From positions 1-20,857 of the IMG/VR virus record IMGVR_UViG_3300032245_001016: a DNA stretch of 20,857 bases, one strand, 5' to 3'. The translations under genes and the position numbers were made by a program. The notes below the pieces were generated by a model. The model was not told where the DNA came from and did no database searches. It saw only the letters and a program-made list of their open reading frames with translations. Source of the stretch: a virus. Shown here in pieces: positions 8,401-15,290 of this stretch (position 1 is its first letter; every line of letters starts with the position of its first letter).

Positions 8401-8628
8401 TTATTCGATTACGATTTCTTCTTTTGATTCTGTTTCAGGTGCTTCAGGTGCTTGCGCTTCTTCCGCAACCATTTCAACAACTTTTGCGCCTTTCTTAGGT
8501 GCTTTTTCCTTTGCTTCCCCTTTGATTGCTTTACCTTCTTTGATTAGATCGTTAGCGACTGCGTCCGATACATCAATGGATTTTCCTGCTTTCTCTTTAG
8601 AGAACTTTTCTGTAAGTGTAATTTTCAT
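8401..8628 (-). CDS. Small protein with acidic Ala/Glu/Pro-rich tail, head module
   Basis: This gene encodes 75 aa from ATG 8628. A longer version would need a TTG at 8652, inside the arm region of the hairpin after the capsid gene, so the ATG is preferred. The N-terminal 35 residues (KITLTEKFSKEKAGKSIDVS, then NDLIKEGKAI) resemble a small conserved phage domain often encoded next to head-completion genes. The rest is low complexity, Lys-rich then Glu/Ala/Pro-rich (EEAQAPEAPETESKEE). Its stop is two bases before the connector gene ATG. It is probably a head accessory or decoration-related protein; the function is not known. Confidence 0.6.
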   Translation of the reverse strand: MKITLTEKFSKEKAGKSIDVSDAVANDLIKEGKAIKGEAKEKAPKKGAKVVEMVAEEAQAPEAPETESKEEIVIE

Positions 8629-8653
8629 AACGTAGCTTTTTTTACGCCACAAA

Positions 8654-8684
8654 CCCCGACAAACCGCGTAGGTTAATGTCGGGG
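8654..8684 (-). terminator. Strong hairpin after the major capsid gene (attenuator or weak terminator)
   Basis: An 8-bp GC-rich outer stem (CCCCGACA at 8654-8661 with TGTCGGGG at 8677-8684) encloses a second 4-bp stem (AACC/GGTT), with a 5-base loop and a two-base bulge. It begins 22 bases after the capsid stop. On the minus strand it is followed only by TTTGTGG, a poor U-tract, so full termination is doubtful. It may attenuate transcription or protect the 3' end of the capsid message. Confidence 0.55.
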
Positions 8685-8706
8685 CAAATGTGACTAATTA
8701 TTGACC

Positions 8707-9906
8707 TTAGTCAGTAATCAACGCGATTGCGTCAGCCATGACACCTTTCACTAATACTTGCGTATCGTTTGCAGATACGAATTGTACTAACGCTTGCTCA
8801 GCAAGAATTGTACGTAAGTTTTTAGAGAAATCGTCATTTTCTTGACCGATATTCAATGAAAGACCTTCGCGGAAACGAACGTTAATCACTGATAAATCAC
8901 CACCTACGAAATCGTAGTCCGCACCAACTAAAGAAGTTTCAGCGATCAATTGCATTCCTGCAACCATTGTACCGTCTGCGCTTCTAAATGGTGGGATTTG
9001 GTAAATACCATCAACTGATTTTTGCATATCCATTGTAGCCAAAATGTCTGGATTAACGAATACCGCCGTAGCCGTTCCGTATGCTTTTTGCACTTGTAAA
9101 GCCAAAGCACGGAAAACGTCTGCGTAAGTCGGTGCTGCGGTTGTGATACCACCACCTGTAAACGCTGAAGCGTAGTCAAACAAACCATTGATTAATGTTC
9201 CATCACCTGCGAATAACTCGTCAACCGTTGCAACTTCAATACGACGAATCAAGTTCGATTGTAAGTAAGAAACCAATTGTGGCAAGTCGCGTAACATCTC
9301 TGTTGTTACTTTACAAGTAACCGCGATTTTGTTCACTTTCGCTTCTTTCTCTTTGTACTGAACAGAGATTTTTGTTTTCGCTGTACCTTCAGCAATGAAG
9401 ATAGGCAAACCTTGCTCGTTGTATTCTTCAACCCACATCGCAACACGGTTGTTGATTGTTCCAACTGAAACAAGACCTAAGTAACGAGATACACGAGAAC
9501 GAATTGGTGAAATGATACCTGTGAAGGCAGTCAATAACCAATGTGAATCGCTATCACCACCTAAGATAGTGTTTGCTTCGCTTACCGTAACCGCTGCTTT
9601 CACAGTGATATTTACGTTAGCTCCTTTAGTCGTCAAAGACGCTTCAAGTTCTTCTTTGCTCGTTTCAAACGCACCCATCAAGGCATCTTTGAACGATTTA
9701 AAAGATTTCTCGTTTCCTTTCGGAGTTTCTTTCAAAGACGCGATTTGCGTTTCGATTTCCGTGATTGCAGTTTTAAGTGCATCCGTATTGCTTTCGTTTT
9801 TCAACGCTTCGATGGAAGCATTAATTGCCTCAACATCACTTTTACTTGCAAAGCCTTTTTCGTCCAATTTTGTCTCTAAGGCTTTGATTACTTCTTCTGT
9901 TGTCAT
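8707..9906 (-). CDS. HK97-fold major capsid protein with N-terminal delta (scaffold) domain
   Basis: This gene encodes 399 aa from ATG 9906, ten bases after the protease stop; a TTG at 9930 would lengthen it by eight residues and overlap the protease gene. Residues about 1-70 form a charged coiled coil (EEVIKALETKLDEKGFASKS, then ASIEALKNES) typical of the delta domain that scaffolds procapsids and is cut off by the protease. The rest matches the phage major capsid family (Phage_capsid type): GIISPIRSRVSRYLGLVSVG, a beta-rich WVEEYNEQGLPIFIAEG section, and VTTEMLRDLPQLVSYLQSNL. The preceding gene encodes the matching protease. Confidence 0.93.
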   Translation of the reverse strand: MTTEEVIKALETKLDEKGFASKSDVEAINASIEALKNESNTDALKTAITEIETQIASLKETPKGNEKSFKSFKDALMGAFETSKEELEASLTTKGANVNITVKAAVTVSEANTILGGDSDSHWLLTAFTGIISPIRSRVSRYLGLVSVGTINNRVAMWVEEYNEQGLPIFIAEGTAKTKISVQYKEKEAKVNKIAVTCKVTTEMLRDLPQLVSYLQSNLIRRIEVATVDELFAGDGTLINGLFDYASAFTGGGITTAAPTYADVFRALALQVQKAYGTATAVFVNPDILATMDMQKSVDGIYQIPPFRSADGTMVAGMQLIAETSLVGADYDFVGGDLSVINVRFREGLSLNIGQENDDFSKNLRTILAEQALVQFVSANDTQVLVKGVMADAIALITD

Positions 9907-9916
9907 TTTTTCTGAT

Positions 9917-10834
9917 TTAGAAGTTTTCAATTATTTTGTTCCAATCCAAGGCAGGAACTTCGACCTTTTGAGTGTCCTTAGACGGCTCGTGTGTTTTAGA
10001 AGTGTCATCGTTGACGGCTTCTTTGCGAACTCCGCATGTCTTACAAAGCGCATCGCCATTATCTGCGGATAGATTTGGCGTGTCTTGTTGACACATTTCG
10101 CAATAACTTTTATCAGTTAACTCAGTGATTGACATCACTGGAGTGATTGTATTTGACCCTTTTACAACGGCACTACCTTCAATTACTTTCGCTTCGGTAA
10201 CCGCCCAAAAATAACCGCGCATGTCCGCAACTTCTTTGTTTGCTACCTGTGGGTAGTATTTATCCCAGTTCGCTTTTTCGCTTGCGTAGCTTGGCTCATT
10301 TGTATCAACGCACATGAACAACTTAACGTAACGCATGCCAACCGAGTGATTAAGCACGTACCCGTTTTTGTATTGCTCAAACATAAAAGGATTACGTTTC
10401 GAGTCGATTGTTACGTCAAACAATAATGCTTGCGTGCTACCTTCGTAAGTCGCACCAAGTTTAGACCAAGCGATTTGTTTTGTGCTTGCAACGAATTCGT
10501 TGTTGATTGAATCCGCAATAACGTACTCGAATTCCATTTCATGCTCTTGTAATAAGTGAAGCATTTTAGTTTCGGAAAGTGATTTTTTCCAAAGACCTGG
10601 TATGTGACAATCCATGTGTGAATCAATCACATTTGTGGTATTTATACACAATGAAAGTTTTAATTTTCCAACTTGGTACGAATCCGCACCGTCTTCTTTT
10701 GTGATTTCCACTTTATTATTTACTTCGCCATAAGAAGCAAAAATAACATCGCCGTGCTTGATTGCACTGGTTTTTTTAGCCAACAAAAGTTCTTTGTTTG
10801 CTAGAACGTGCTTGATGTTTTCCTCTCTTGTCAT
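9917..10834 (-). CDS. Prohead maturation protease with C-terminal zinc-ribbon-like motif
   Basis: This gene encodes 305 aa from ATG 10834, which overlaps the stop of the 28-aa gene by ATGA. It resembles HK97-type prohead proteases (family U35): NVIDSHMDCHIPGLWKKSLS near residues 68-87 is the characteristic His-containing block, GYVLNHSVGMRYVK near 158-171 carries a candidate catalytic Ser, and TEAKVIEGSAVVKGSNTITP matches the final core strand and substrate loop. Beyond the core, Cys245, Cys248, Cys264 and Cys267 form a CxxC-x15-CxxC pair like a zinc ribbon. An unstructured acidic/Lys tail follows. It would cleave the capsid delta domain during head maturation. Catalytic assignment is by motif resemblance. 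Confidence 0.85.
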   Translation of the reverse strand: MTREENIKHVLANKELLLAKKTSAIKHGDVIFASYGEVNNKVEITKEDGADSYQVGKLKLSLCINTTNVIDSHMDCHIPGLWKKSLSETKMLHLLQEHEMEFEYVIADSINNEFVASTKQIAWSKLGATYEGSTQALLFDVTIDSKRNPFMFEQYKNGYVLNHSVGMRYVKLFMCVDTNEPSYASEKANWDKYYPQVANKEVADMRGYFWAVTEAKVIEGSAVVKGSNTITPVMSITELTDKSYCEMCQQDTPNLSADNGDALCKTCGVRKEAVNDDTSKTHEPSKDTQKVEVPALDWNKIIENF

Positions 10835-10917
10835 TTCTTTACAATTTCGTTAGATGACTTAACAATCGTTTTAATTTGCTTGATGGCTTCAATTTCTTTG
10901 GGTGTTAATTTACTCAT
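10831..10917 (-). CDS. 28-aa helical peptide gene coupled to the prohead protease
   Basis: A very short gene starting at ATG 10917 encodes 28 aa (MSKLTPKEIEAIKQIKTIVK plus eight more), predicted to be one amphipathic, Lys-rich helix. Its TGA overlaps the protease ATG as ATGA, the same coupling used by several real gene pairs in this window. It is the first gene after the divergent promoter region. It may be a leader peptide that couples translation of the protease, or a tiny head-assembly protein. Function is unknown; reality is inferred from the coupling. Confidence 0.5.
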   Translation of the reverse strand: MSKLTPKEIEAIKQIKTIVKSSNEIVKK

Positions 10918-10934
10918 CTTAAAAGTATTTGAAT

Positions 10935-10942
10935 CAAAATTA
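10935..10942 (-). promoter_or_regulatory. Candidate -7 element for the protease/capsid operon
   Basis: The minus strand reads TAATTTTG, matching TAnnTTTG, 18 bases before the ATG of the 28-aa gene. A promoter is needed here because the upstream portal gene runs the other way. A clear TTTG -33 partner is not visible, so the exact element is uncertain even though a promoter in this 60-bp region is expected. Confidence 0.45.
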
Positions 10943-10945
10943 ATC

Positions 10946-10953
10946 TAAATTTG
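10946..10953 (+). promoter_or_regulatory. Candidate -7 element for the inverted portal gene
   Basis: The plus strand reads TAAATTTG, an exact TAnnTTTG match, 24 bases before the portal ATG at 10978. A TTTG at 10928-10931 lies 14 bases upstream, shorter than the usual spacing to a -33 box. It nearly abuts the minus-strand element at 10935-10942, so the two divergent promoters could compete. Confidence 0.45.
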
Positions 10954-10977
10954 TGAATATTATTAAAAAATTCTGAA

Positions 10978-12162
10978 ATGGATATTATTCAAAAATTTTT
11001 CTCCGCACTTGGATGGGGTAACTCGAATTACTACACAACTCAACAAATTGGAAGCGTAGCACCTCAGTGGGTAAACACCTCCGATAAATGGAACTTGTAT
11101 AATACTATTCCAGAACTCAACGCAGTGATTAACCGCTATGCCGACATGGTCGCAAGTGCCAACCCTGTGGTATTAGACTCAAAAGGAAACGTTGTTGACT
11201 TCAATGCAAATAATATTTTTCGATTGATTGACCGCCCAAATGCAATGCAAACGTGGGGTAAAATGATGAAGATGATCGCGATCAACCAATGCGTGACAAA
11301 CAACGTTTTAGTGTATGCGCCAAATGGATCGTTCGGTAAATTGCAACTTTTACCTTTGGCATTCAACAACGTGAAAATCGTACCTACGGGAAAGAATTTG
11401 ATTTCAGTTGACTTAGGGAGCTTCATCGAGAAATTCCAAATACCAACGTCACGAATTGACGATTACAAAGACTTCATGCCGGACGAAGTTATTTACATTT
11501 CAGAAATTGACGGTATAAATTTATTCGACTCAAAGTCAAAGATTGACGCTTTAAAAATGCCATTGTCAAACTTGGAAAAGCAATATGTGAAACGAAACGT
11601 TTTACTTGTCAATATGTTTTCTCTTGGTATCTTATCGAGCAACAACTCGGACGGTATTTCGGCAATGCCTATCGAATCGGAGGATATTGAAAAGATACGC
11701 CGTGACATAAAGAAACGTAACGAAGGCGAAGTAATCATAAGCGACAAGCCTTTAAAGTTTGACCCTATGACGTTCCCAGTGCGCGACTTGATGTTATTTG
11801 AAGAAATGAACGCGGACAAATTAGCAATCATTGACGCTTACGGATTAAATCAACATATGTTTGGACAAGGTGAAGGCGGTAAAGGATCTACATTCTCCAA
11901 CGTGGAAATGGGTGAACGTCAAGCGTACAACTCGACAATCATTCCGGCAACTGAAATCTTGTACGATGAGATTACAAAACAAATCGGACTTGATAAAGAA
12001 GGGATGTATTTAGTTCCTGATTTCACACACATATCGGTTCTCAAAGAAGATGAAACGAAGTCTGCTGAATCACTATTGAAACGAGCTACGGCAGTTGAGA
12101 AAATCACTACAATTTTGCCAACGATTAGTGAAGATGAAAAACGCAAGTTGTTAGGAATCTAA
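10978..12162 (+). CDS. Portal protein (HK97-like), inverted relative to the other structural genes
   Basis: This gene encodes 394 aa from ATG 10978. It matches phage portal proteins of the HK97 type (Phage_portal family): an N-terminal segment with PELNAVINRYADMVASANPV, a central wing/stem region with FMPDEVIYISEIDGINLF, and the characteristic C-terminal DAYGLNQHMFGQGEGGKGST followed by NVEMGERQAYN. The length is typical. The portal forms the dodecameric ring at the packaging vertex. It is the only gene on the plus strand in this window. Its last 12 nt overlap the last 12 nt of the large terminase convergently, and it needs its own promoter in 10918-10977. I see no frameshift or degradation. 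Confidence 0.92.
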   Translation: MDIIQKFFSALGWGNSNYYTTQQIGSVAPQWVNTSDKWNLYNTIPELNAVINRYADMVASANPVVLDSKGNVVDFNANNIFRLIDRPNAMQTWGKMMKMIAINQCVTNNVLVYAPNGSFGKLQLLPLAFNNVKIVPTGKNLISVDLGSFIEKFQIPTSRIDDYKDFMPDEVIYISEIDGINLFDSKSKIDALKMPLSNLEKQYVKRNVLLVNMFSLGILSSNNSDGISAMPIESEDIEKIRRDIKKRNEGEVIISDKPLKFDPMTFPVRDLMLFEEMNADKLAIIDAYGLNQHMFGQGEGGKGSTFSNVEMGERQAYNSTIIPATEILYDEITKQIGLDKEGMYLVPDFTHISVLKEDETKSAESLLKRATAVEKITTILPTISEDEKRKLLGI

Positions 12163-13506
12163 TTTCGGCAGCATCGATTGAACAAATAGCGCGAAGCCTG
12201 TAACGGCATCCGGTGCGTCGTCATTTTTGTTTTTACCTTCTTTTTGATAGTTTTTCAAGTTGTGAATGAATTGCCCGTATTCACCAATTTGCCCTTCCAA
12301 GAATCTAAAACGTCTTAGCGCATAGCTTGAATTCATGATGATACGCGTCTCTTTGTTTTGGTTATTGATTACAGGAAGCAACTTCGTTTTCGTTTGCGCT
12401 CTCAACATCTTAATGAATATCGCACCCATTCCGTTGGTCTCAACACGTGAATAGCTCACTTTGTTGTCATTTAGCACCATCGCACAACGTGGAATTGTTA
12501 CGTCAACATTTGCCTTCGTGAACACTACATCGGTTATGAACACGTCTTTGTTAACAACGTGTCCAACGACCATACACAAGAAATCACCTCCCTCGTCTGC
12601 TACGTCAATGTATGCGAATGCGCCTTCGCTGTGTTTTTTAACTGCGTCAATGTCTTTAAAGTAGCGTAAATCTTCAAACAAACGACCTTTGATATCAACA
12701 GGTGTTTGCATGTACTCAGCCATCCAAATTTCTTCACGGGTCTTTTGCTTTTTCAACAAATACTCCTCCGTTGTCATTACGCTTTCACAAAATGAACGAA
12801 GCTCGTTGTCAACTTCAATAAGTGCCGGCACAATGATTTGCTTATCGTAATATCCTTGCTCGGCATTTTTACCGATAATATCGTCACGAGTCCACCTGGT
12901 ACCAATATCAATCTCGGCGCATCCCGTTTCTTTACGTGAATCGTGCGTTGCTTCTTTCCATGAATGTGTTTTCTCGCGTATCGTTTCCGACATTGCGTCT
13001 TCCATCGAGCGGAAAAGGTCATCGGTGATTGCGAGCTTTGAAGCACCGAACCCGATAATTGTACCACCAACTCCTTGACCGAAATAACCTACTTGTTTTG
13101 ATTGATTTGTATTCCATCCGCTTACGCTGGCTTTATCTTTTGACAATGTAACGTGTGGAAATACCTTTGCGAACTTTTCGCTCTTTACAACGTCACGTGC
13201 ATCGTATGAAAGTTTTTCAGCTAATCGAGCGGAGCAAGTATTTCGCATGACGCTTTCTTCAGGATATTTACCAAGAATCCAAGCACAAAAAAGCGTTGTT
13301 ATGTACGATTTTCCTGCACGTGGTGGTAACGATACCGAAAGCGTTTTGATGTCGCCATCAGCAACTTCTTGGAACGCTTGCGCTATTTCTTTCAAGAATG
13401 GACGCGCCTTGAAAAAGTCGTAATTGTAGTAATAGCAAAAAAGTACGAAATTATCTTTTGCTCCAAGTCTTAATATTTCCTCGATTTCATTATAACTTGT
13501 CTGCAA
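12151..13506 (-). CDS. terL: Terminase large subunit
   Basis: This gene encodes 451 aa. The N-terminal ATPase shows Walker A (SLPPRAGKSY, about residues 59-68), Walker B (KLAITDDLF, about 157-165) and the coupling-type GTRW at 202-205. The C-terminal RNase H-like nuclease has its acidic residues in AYIDVADEGGDF (Asp301), SRVETNGMG (Glu356) and NDDAPDAVTG (Asp433). It cuts and pumps DNA into the prohead. The frame has no ATG near its beginning: TAA closes it just upstream and the only plausible start is TTG at 13506, 17 nt inside the small subunit gene, which suggests translational coupling. The 3' end overlaps the convergent portal gene by 12 nt. Confidence 0.95.
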   Translation of the reverse strand: MQTSYNEIEEILRLGAKDNFVLFCYYYNYDFFKARPFLKEIAQAFQEVADGDIKTLSVSLPPRAGKSYITTLFCAWILGKYPEESVMRNTCSARLAEKLSYDARDVVKSEKFAKVFPHVTLSKDKASVSGWNTNQSKQVGYFGQGVGGTIIGFGASKLAITDDLFRSMEDAMSETIREKTHSWKEATHDSRKETGCAEIDIGTRWTRDDIIGKNAEQGYYDKQIIVPALIEVDNELRSFCESVMTTEEYLLKKQKTREEIWMAEYMQTPVDIKGRLFEDLRYFKDIDAVKKHSEGAFAYIDVADEGGDFLCMVVGHVVNKDVFITDVVFTKANVDVTIPRCAMVLNDNKVSYSRVETNGMGAIFIKMLRAQTKTKLLPVINNQNKETRIIMNSSYALRRFRFLEGQIGEYGQFIHNLKNYQKEGKNKNDDAPDAVTGFALFVQSMLPKLDS

Positions 13507-13996
13507 TTTGTTGGATTATTTCGGTAGGTATGTGTTGAGCAACCTGGTTCAATTTTTCGTGATCGCTAGTGATGTCTAATTTGTCACCGTACTTTTTCGG
13601 TTGCATTTTAGAAAGCATCCATTTTCGTGTGTCGATTTGCAATTTATTTCGGTGAATCACGTTGTGGTCAACGCGTTTGTTTCCGTCAGCATCAATGTAA
13701 ACGTCTTCGCCTTGTTTGTCGGCAAGTTCCTTGATTTCATCGAAAATTAAGTCTGCACGTTTAGAACATGCACGCGCGTATTGTTTCGCATTTAATTCGT
13801 CAGAATCCAACCATTTTTCAAATAAATCGGGGTGTACTCCTAGCCTTTCTCTCGCCTTTCTTTCACTAAGTCCTTCGTATTCAATTAATTGCAATACTTT
13901 GAAAAAGTTTTCGGGTGTGTTCTTAACAGGTTTTGGACCTCGTTTTTTCGGGGGTGTTTTTGATGGTATTTTTGATGTCGTTTTCTTACTTTCCAT
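13490..13996 (-). CDS. terS: Terminase small subunit
   Basis: This gene encodes 168 aa from ATG 13996. A basic, Pro/Lys-rich N-terminus (SKTPPKKRGPKPVKNTP) precedes a helix-turn-helix-like segment (EGLSERKARERLGVHPDLFE) and a helical oligomerisation region with KLQIDTRKWMLSKMQPKKYG, a signature of bacterial-type terminase small subunits. It recognises the packaging site and stimulates the large subunit. It is the first gene after the terminator at 14037-14069 and is coupled to terL by a 17-nt overlap. Confidence 0.88.
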   Translation of the reverse strand: MESKKTTSKIPSKTPPKKRGPKPVKNTPENFFKVLQLIEYEGLSERKARERLGVHPDLFEKWLDSDELNAKQYARACSKRADLIFDEIKELADKQGEDVYIDADGNKRVDHNVIHRNKLQIDTRKWMLSKMQPKKYGDKLDITSDHEKLNQVAQHIPTEIIQQIADKL

Positions 13997-14012
13997 GTCT
14001 TGAATGTTTAGT

Positions 14013-14020
14013 CAAATTTA
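14013..14020 (-). promoter_or_regulatory. Candidate -7 element for the terminase operon
   Basis: The minus strand reads TAAATTTG, an exact TAnnTTTG match, 16 bases before ATG 13996 and just downstream of the terminator at 14037-14069. A T-rich stretch lies at the -33 distance but a clean TTTG is not obvious. The terminator-promoter arrangement makes this a likely start of packaging-gene transcription. Confidence 0.5.
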
Positions 14021-14036
14021 CAAAATATTCGTGCAT

Positions 14037-14069
14037 AAAAAAGGAGTTGCCATGTCAAACAACTCCTTT
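14037..14069 (-). terminator. Rho-independent terminator after the phosphoesterase gene
   Basis: A perfect 10-bp stem (AAAGGAGTTG at 14040-14049 with CAACTCCTTT at 14060-14069, 10-base loop) is followed on the minus strand by six Ts. It lies 37 bases after the phosphoesterase stop and isolates that gene from the terminase operon. Confidence 0.88.
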
Positions 14070-14106
14070 CCTAACCAATCAAACAAAAAAACGAATCAGT
14101 GTAAAA

Positions 14107-14991
14107 CTACAAATTAAATTTATGTGAGTCGATGAACTTATAAAATTTAGAAACGCCGTCTCTTTGTTCACGTCTTACGCTGAATGTTAAAATACGACCT
14201 CCGAGTGGCTTTGGTGGCGCGCCTCGTTCAACGTGCCAACCTCCTGCGCCAACTCCGTATTCTTCCTTATAAGTTCCGGTAATCATCAAGTGAAGTTGAC
14301 GTTGCATGATTTCATAACCTTTCACTCCAATGTGTCTAATGCTTTCGCGAACATCGTTACGCGCTGCGTTTTCGTGAATGTGTCCCATTGTGAAAACATC
14401 GAAGTCTTCGCACATTTCCAAAGCGCGTGTTAAGTTGATTGCTCCTTTTGTTACGACTCCACCGCCTCCAGAACCGTGAAAATATTTTATTTTACATGAA
14501 GCTCCACCGCCTGATTTACTTTTGTCATCTAAGTTGATGATAAGCCAACCTCCGTAACCTCCGACTTGAACGTTTGTGTTGTTCGTATAATTTAGCAAGT
14601 CAACAAAGCGTCTTAAAATGTCGGTTTCTTGCCATTTTATTATGGAACTTTCATGATTTCCGTACCCAATTACTGTGATTAAATGCGCATAAGGTGAAAA
14701 CCATTCGACAGCCGTTTCGACAATTGAGTCAAGATATTTCGAGTTATTGTGTTCTGGTCGAATGTCATCTTTTGAGGATCTACGATCTCCGCGACCTTGC
14801 ATCAAACAAAACGTGTCGCCATTGAGCATAATTGGTATGGAATTTTTCAAGCAATAATCCATGTGCTTTTTGAGTAAAACCCAATCGCATTTTGGATTAT
14901 CCCAGTGTAAATCAGAAAGGATTGCGAGTTTAAAATTCTTTCCGCCGACCTTCAATTGGTGAACGTTCTTACCGTGTTTGATTAACTCCAT
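14107..14991 (-). CDS. Calcineurin-like metallophosphoesterase
   Basis: This gene encodes 294 aa from ATG 14991. All five metal-binding motifs of the metallophosphoesterase superfamily are present in order: SDLHWD (Asp27, His29), LNGDTF (Asp59), GYGNHE (Asn112, His113), FHGSGG (His172) and TMGHIHE (His204, His206). The active site would hold two metal ions and hydrolyse a phosphoester. The substrate could be DNA (Mre11/SbcD-like nuclease) or a nucleotide. The C-terminal GVGAGGWHVERGAPPKPLGG segment resembles phage-encoded members of the family. It stands alone between two terminators, so it is expressed separately from its neighbours. A Rad50-like ATPase lies about 4 kb upstream, which leaves open a nuclease-ATPase partnership. 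Confidence 0.87.
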   Translation of the reverse strand: MELIKHGKNVHQLKVGGKNFKLAILSDLHWDNPKCDWVLLKKHMDYCLKNSIPIMLNGDTFCLMQGRGDRRSSKDDIRPEHNNSKYLDSIVETAVEWFSPYAHLITVIGYGNHESSIIKWQETDILRRFVDLLNYTNNTNVQVGGYGGWLIINLDDKSKSGGGASCKIKYFHGSGGGGVVTKGAINLTRALEMCEDFDVFTMGHIHENAARNDVRESIRHIGVKGYEIMQRQLHLMITGTYKEEYGVGAGGWHVERGAPPKPLGGRILTFSVRREQRDGVSKFYKFIDSHKFNL

Positions 14992-15013
14992 TTGCGAAAT
15001 TTTTTATAAATGT

Positions 15014-15044
15014 AAAGAAAAAGCCAACCTAAGTGGTTGGCTTT
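15014..15044 (-). terminator. Rho-independent terminator after the small-gene operon
   Basis: A 10-bp stem (AAAGCCAACC at 15020-15029 with GGTTGGCTTT at 15035-15044, five-base loop) continues on the minus strand into a T-rich run, TTTTTCTTT. It begins four bases after the stop of the 80-aa gene at 15048. A weak TACATTTA box at 15007-15014, one base off TAnnTTTG, could start transcription of the phosphoesterase. Confidence 0.85.
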
Positions 15045-15047
15045 GCG

Positions 15048-15290
15048 TTATTTGTTTTTGAATAACTTGAACATCCTTACGATAAATCTCGCTTTTCTTT
15101 GTTCGGGGTGCGCTCCAATTATTTCAAGTAGTTTCGTGTACATCGGTAAGCGTGAAACCGCGCGATTGAACGCCCTATCTCGTAAAGCTACATCAACAAT
15201 AATGCGTCCGATTTGCTCGTATTGCTTATTTGTTAGTCCGTTTTGAATTGTCTTTTTGCGTGTAAAAAACGCTTTGATTCTAGAAAACAT
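15048..15290 (-). CDS. Basic 80-aa protein of unknown function
   Basis: This gene encodes 80 aa from ATG 15290, rich in Arg and Lys (FSRIKAFFTRKKTIQNG at the start, RKARFIVRMFKLFKNK at the end). It is predicted helical, with no clear membrane segment, although the first helix is amphipathic and could lie on a membrane. It overlaps the upstream membrane-protein gene by 11 nt and is the last gene before the terminator. No family is recognised; a link with the upstream membrane protein is suggested only by the overlap. Confidence 0.5.
   Translation of the reverse strand: MFSRIKAFFTRKKTIQNGLTNKQYEQIGRIIVDVALRDRAFNRAVSRLPMYTKLLEIIGAHPEQRKARFIVRMFKLFKNK

Noticed and set aside
8629-8652. TTG-initiated N-terminal extension of the 75-aa protein
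   Set aside because: The extension is composed of reversed hairpin flank and Lys-rich codons. The ATG at 8628 gives the usual N-terminus of this protein type. Similar TTG extensions at 7898, 9930 and 17870 were rejected for the same reason: an ATG at or near the upstream stop is better.
9512-10072. A 186-codon open frame on the plus strand
   Set aside because: It lies antisense to the major capsid and protease genes, whose products are clearly recognisable. Its translation is a low-information Ser/Val/Phe-rich sequence typical of a reverse-strand shadow.
11493-11831. A minus-strand frame inside the portal region that would restore co-directionality
   Set aside because: Its product matches nothing, while the plus-strand frame has clear portal motifs along its whole length.
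10942-12165. Near-identical short sequences AATCTAAATTT (10942-10952) and AATCTAATTT (12156-12165) at both edges of the inverted portal
   Set aside because: They are in direct, not inverted, orientation, differ by one base of length, and are AT-rich enough to occur by chance. They do not support an inversion by site-specific recombination.
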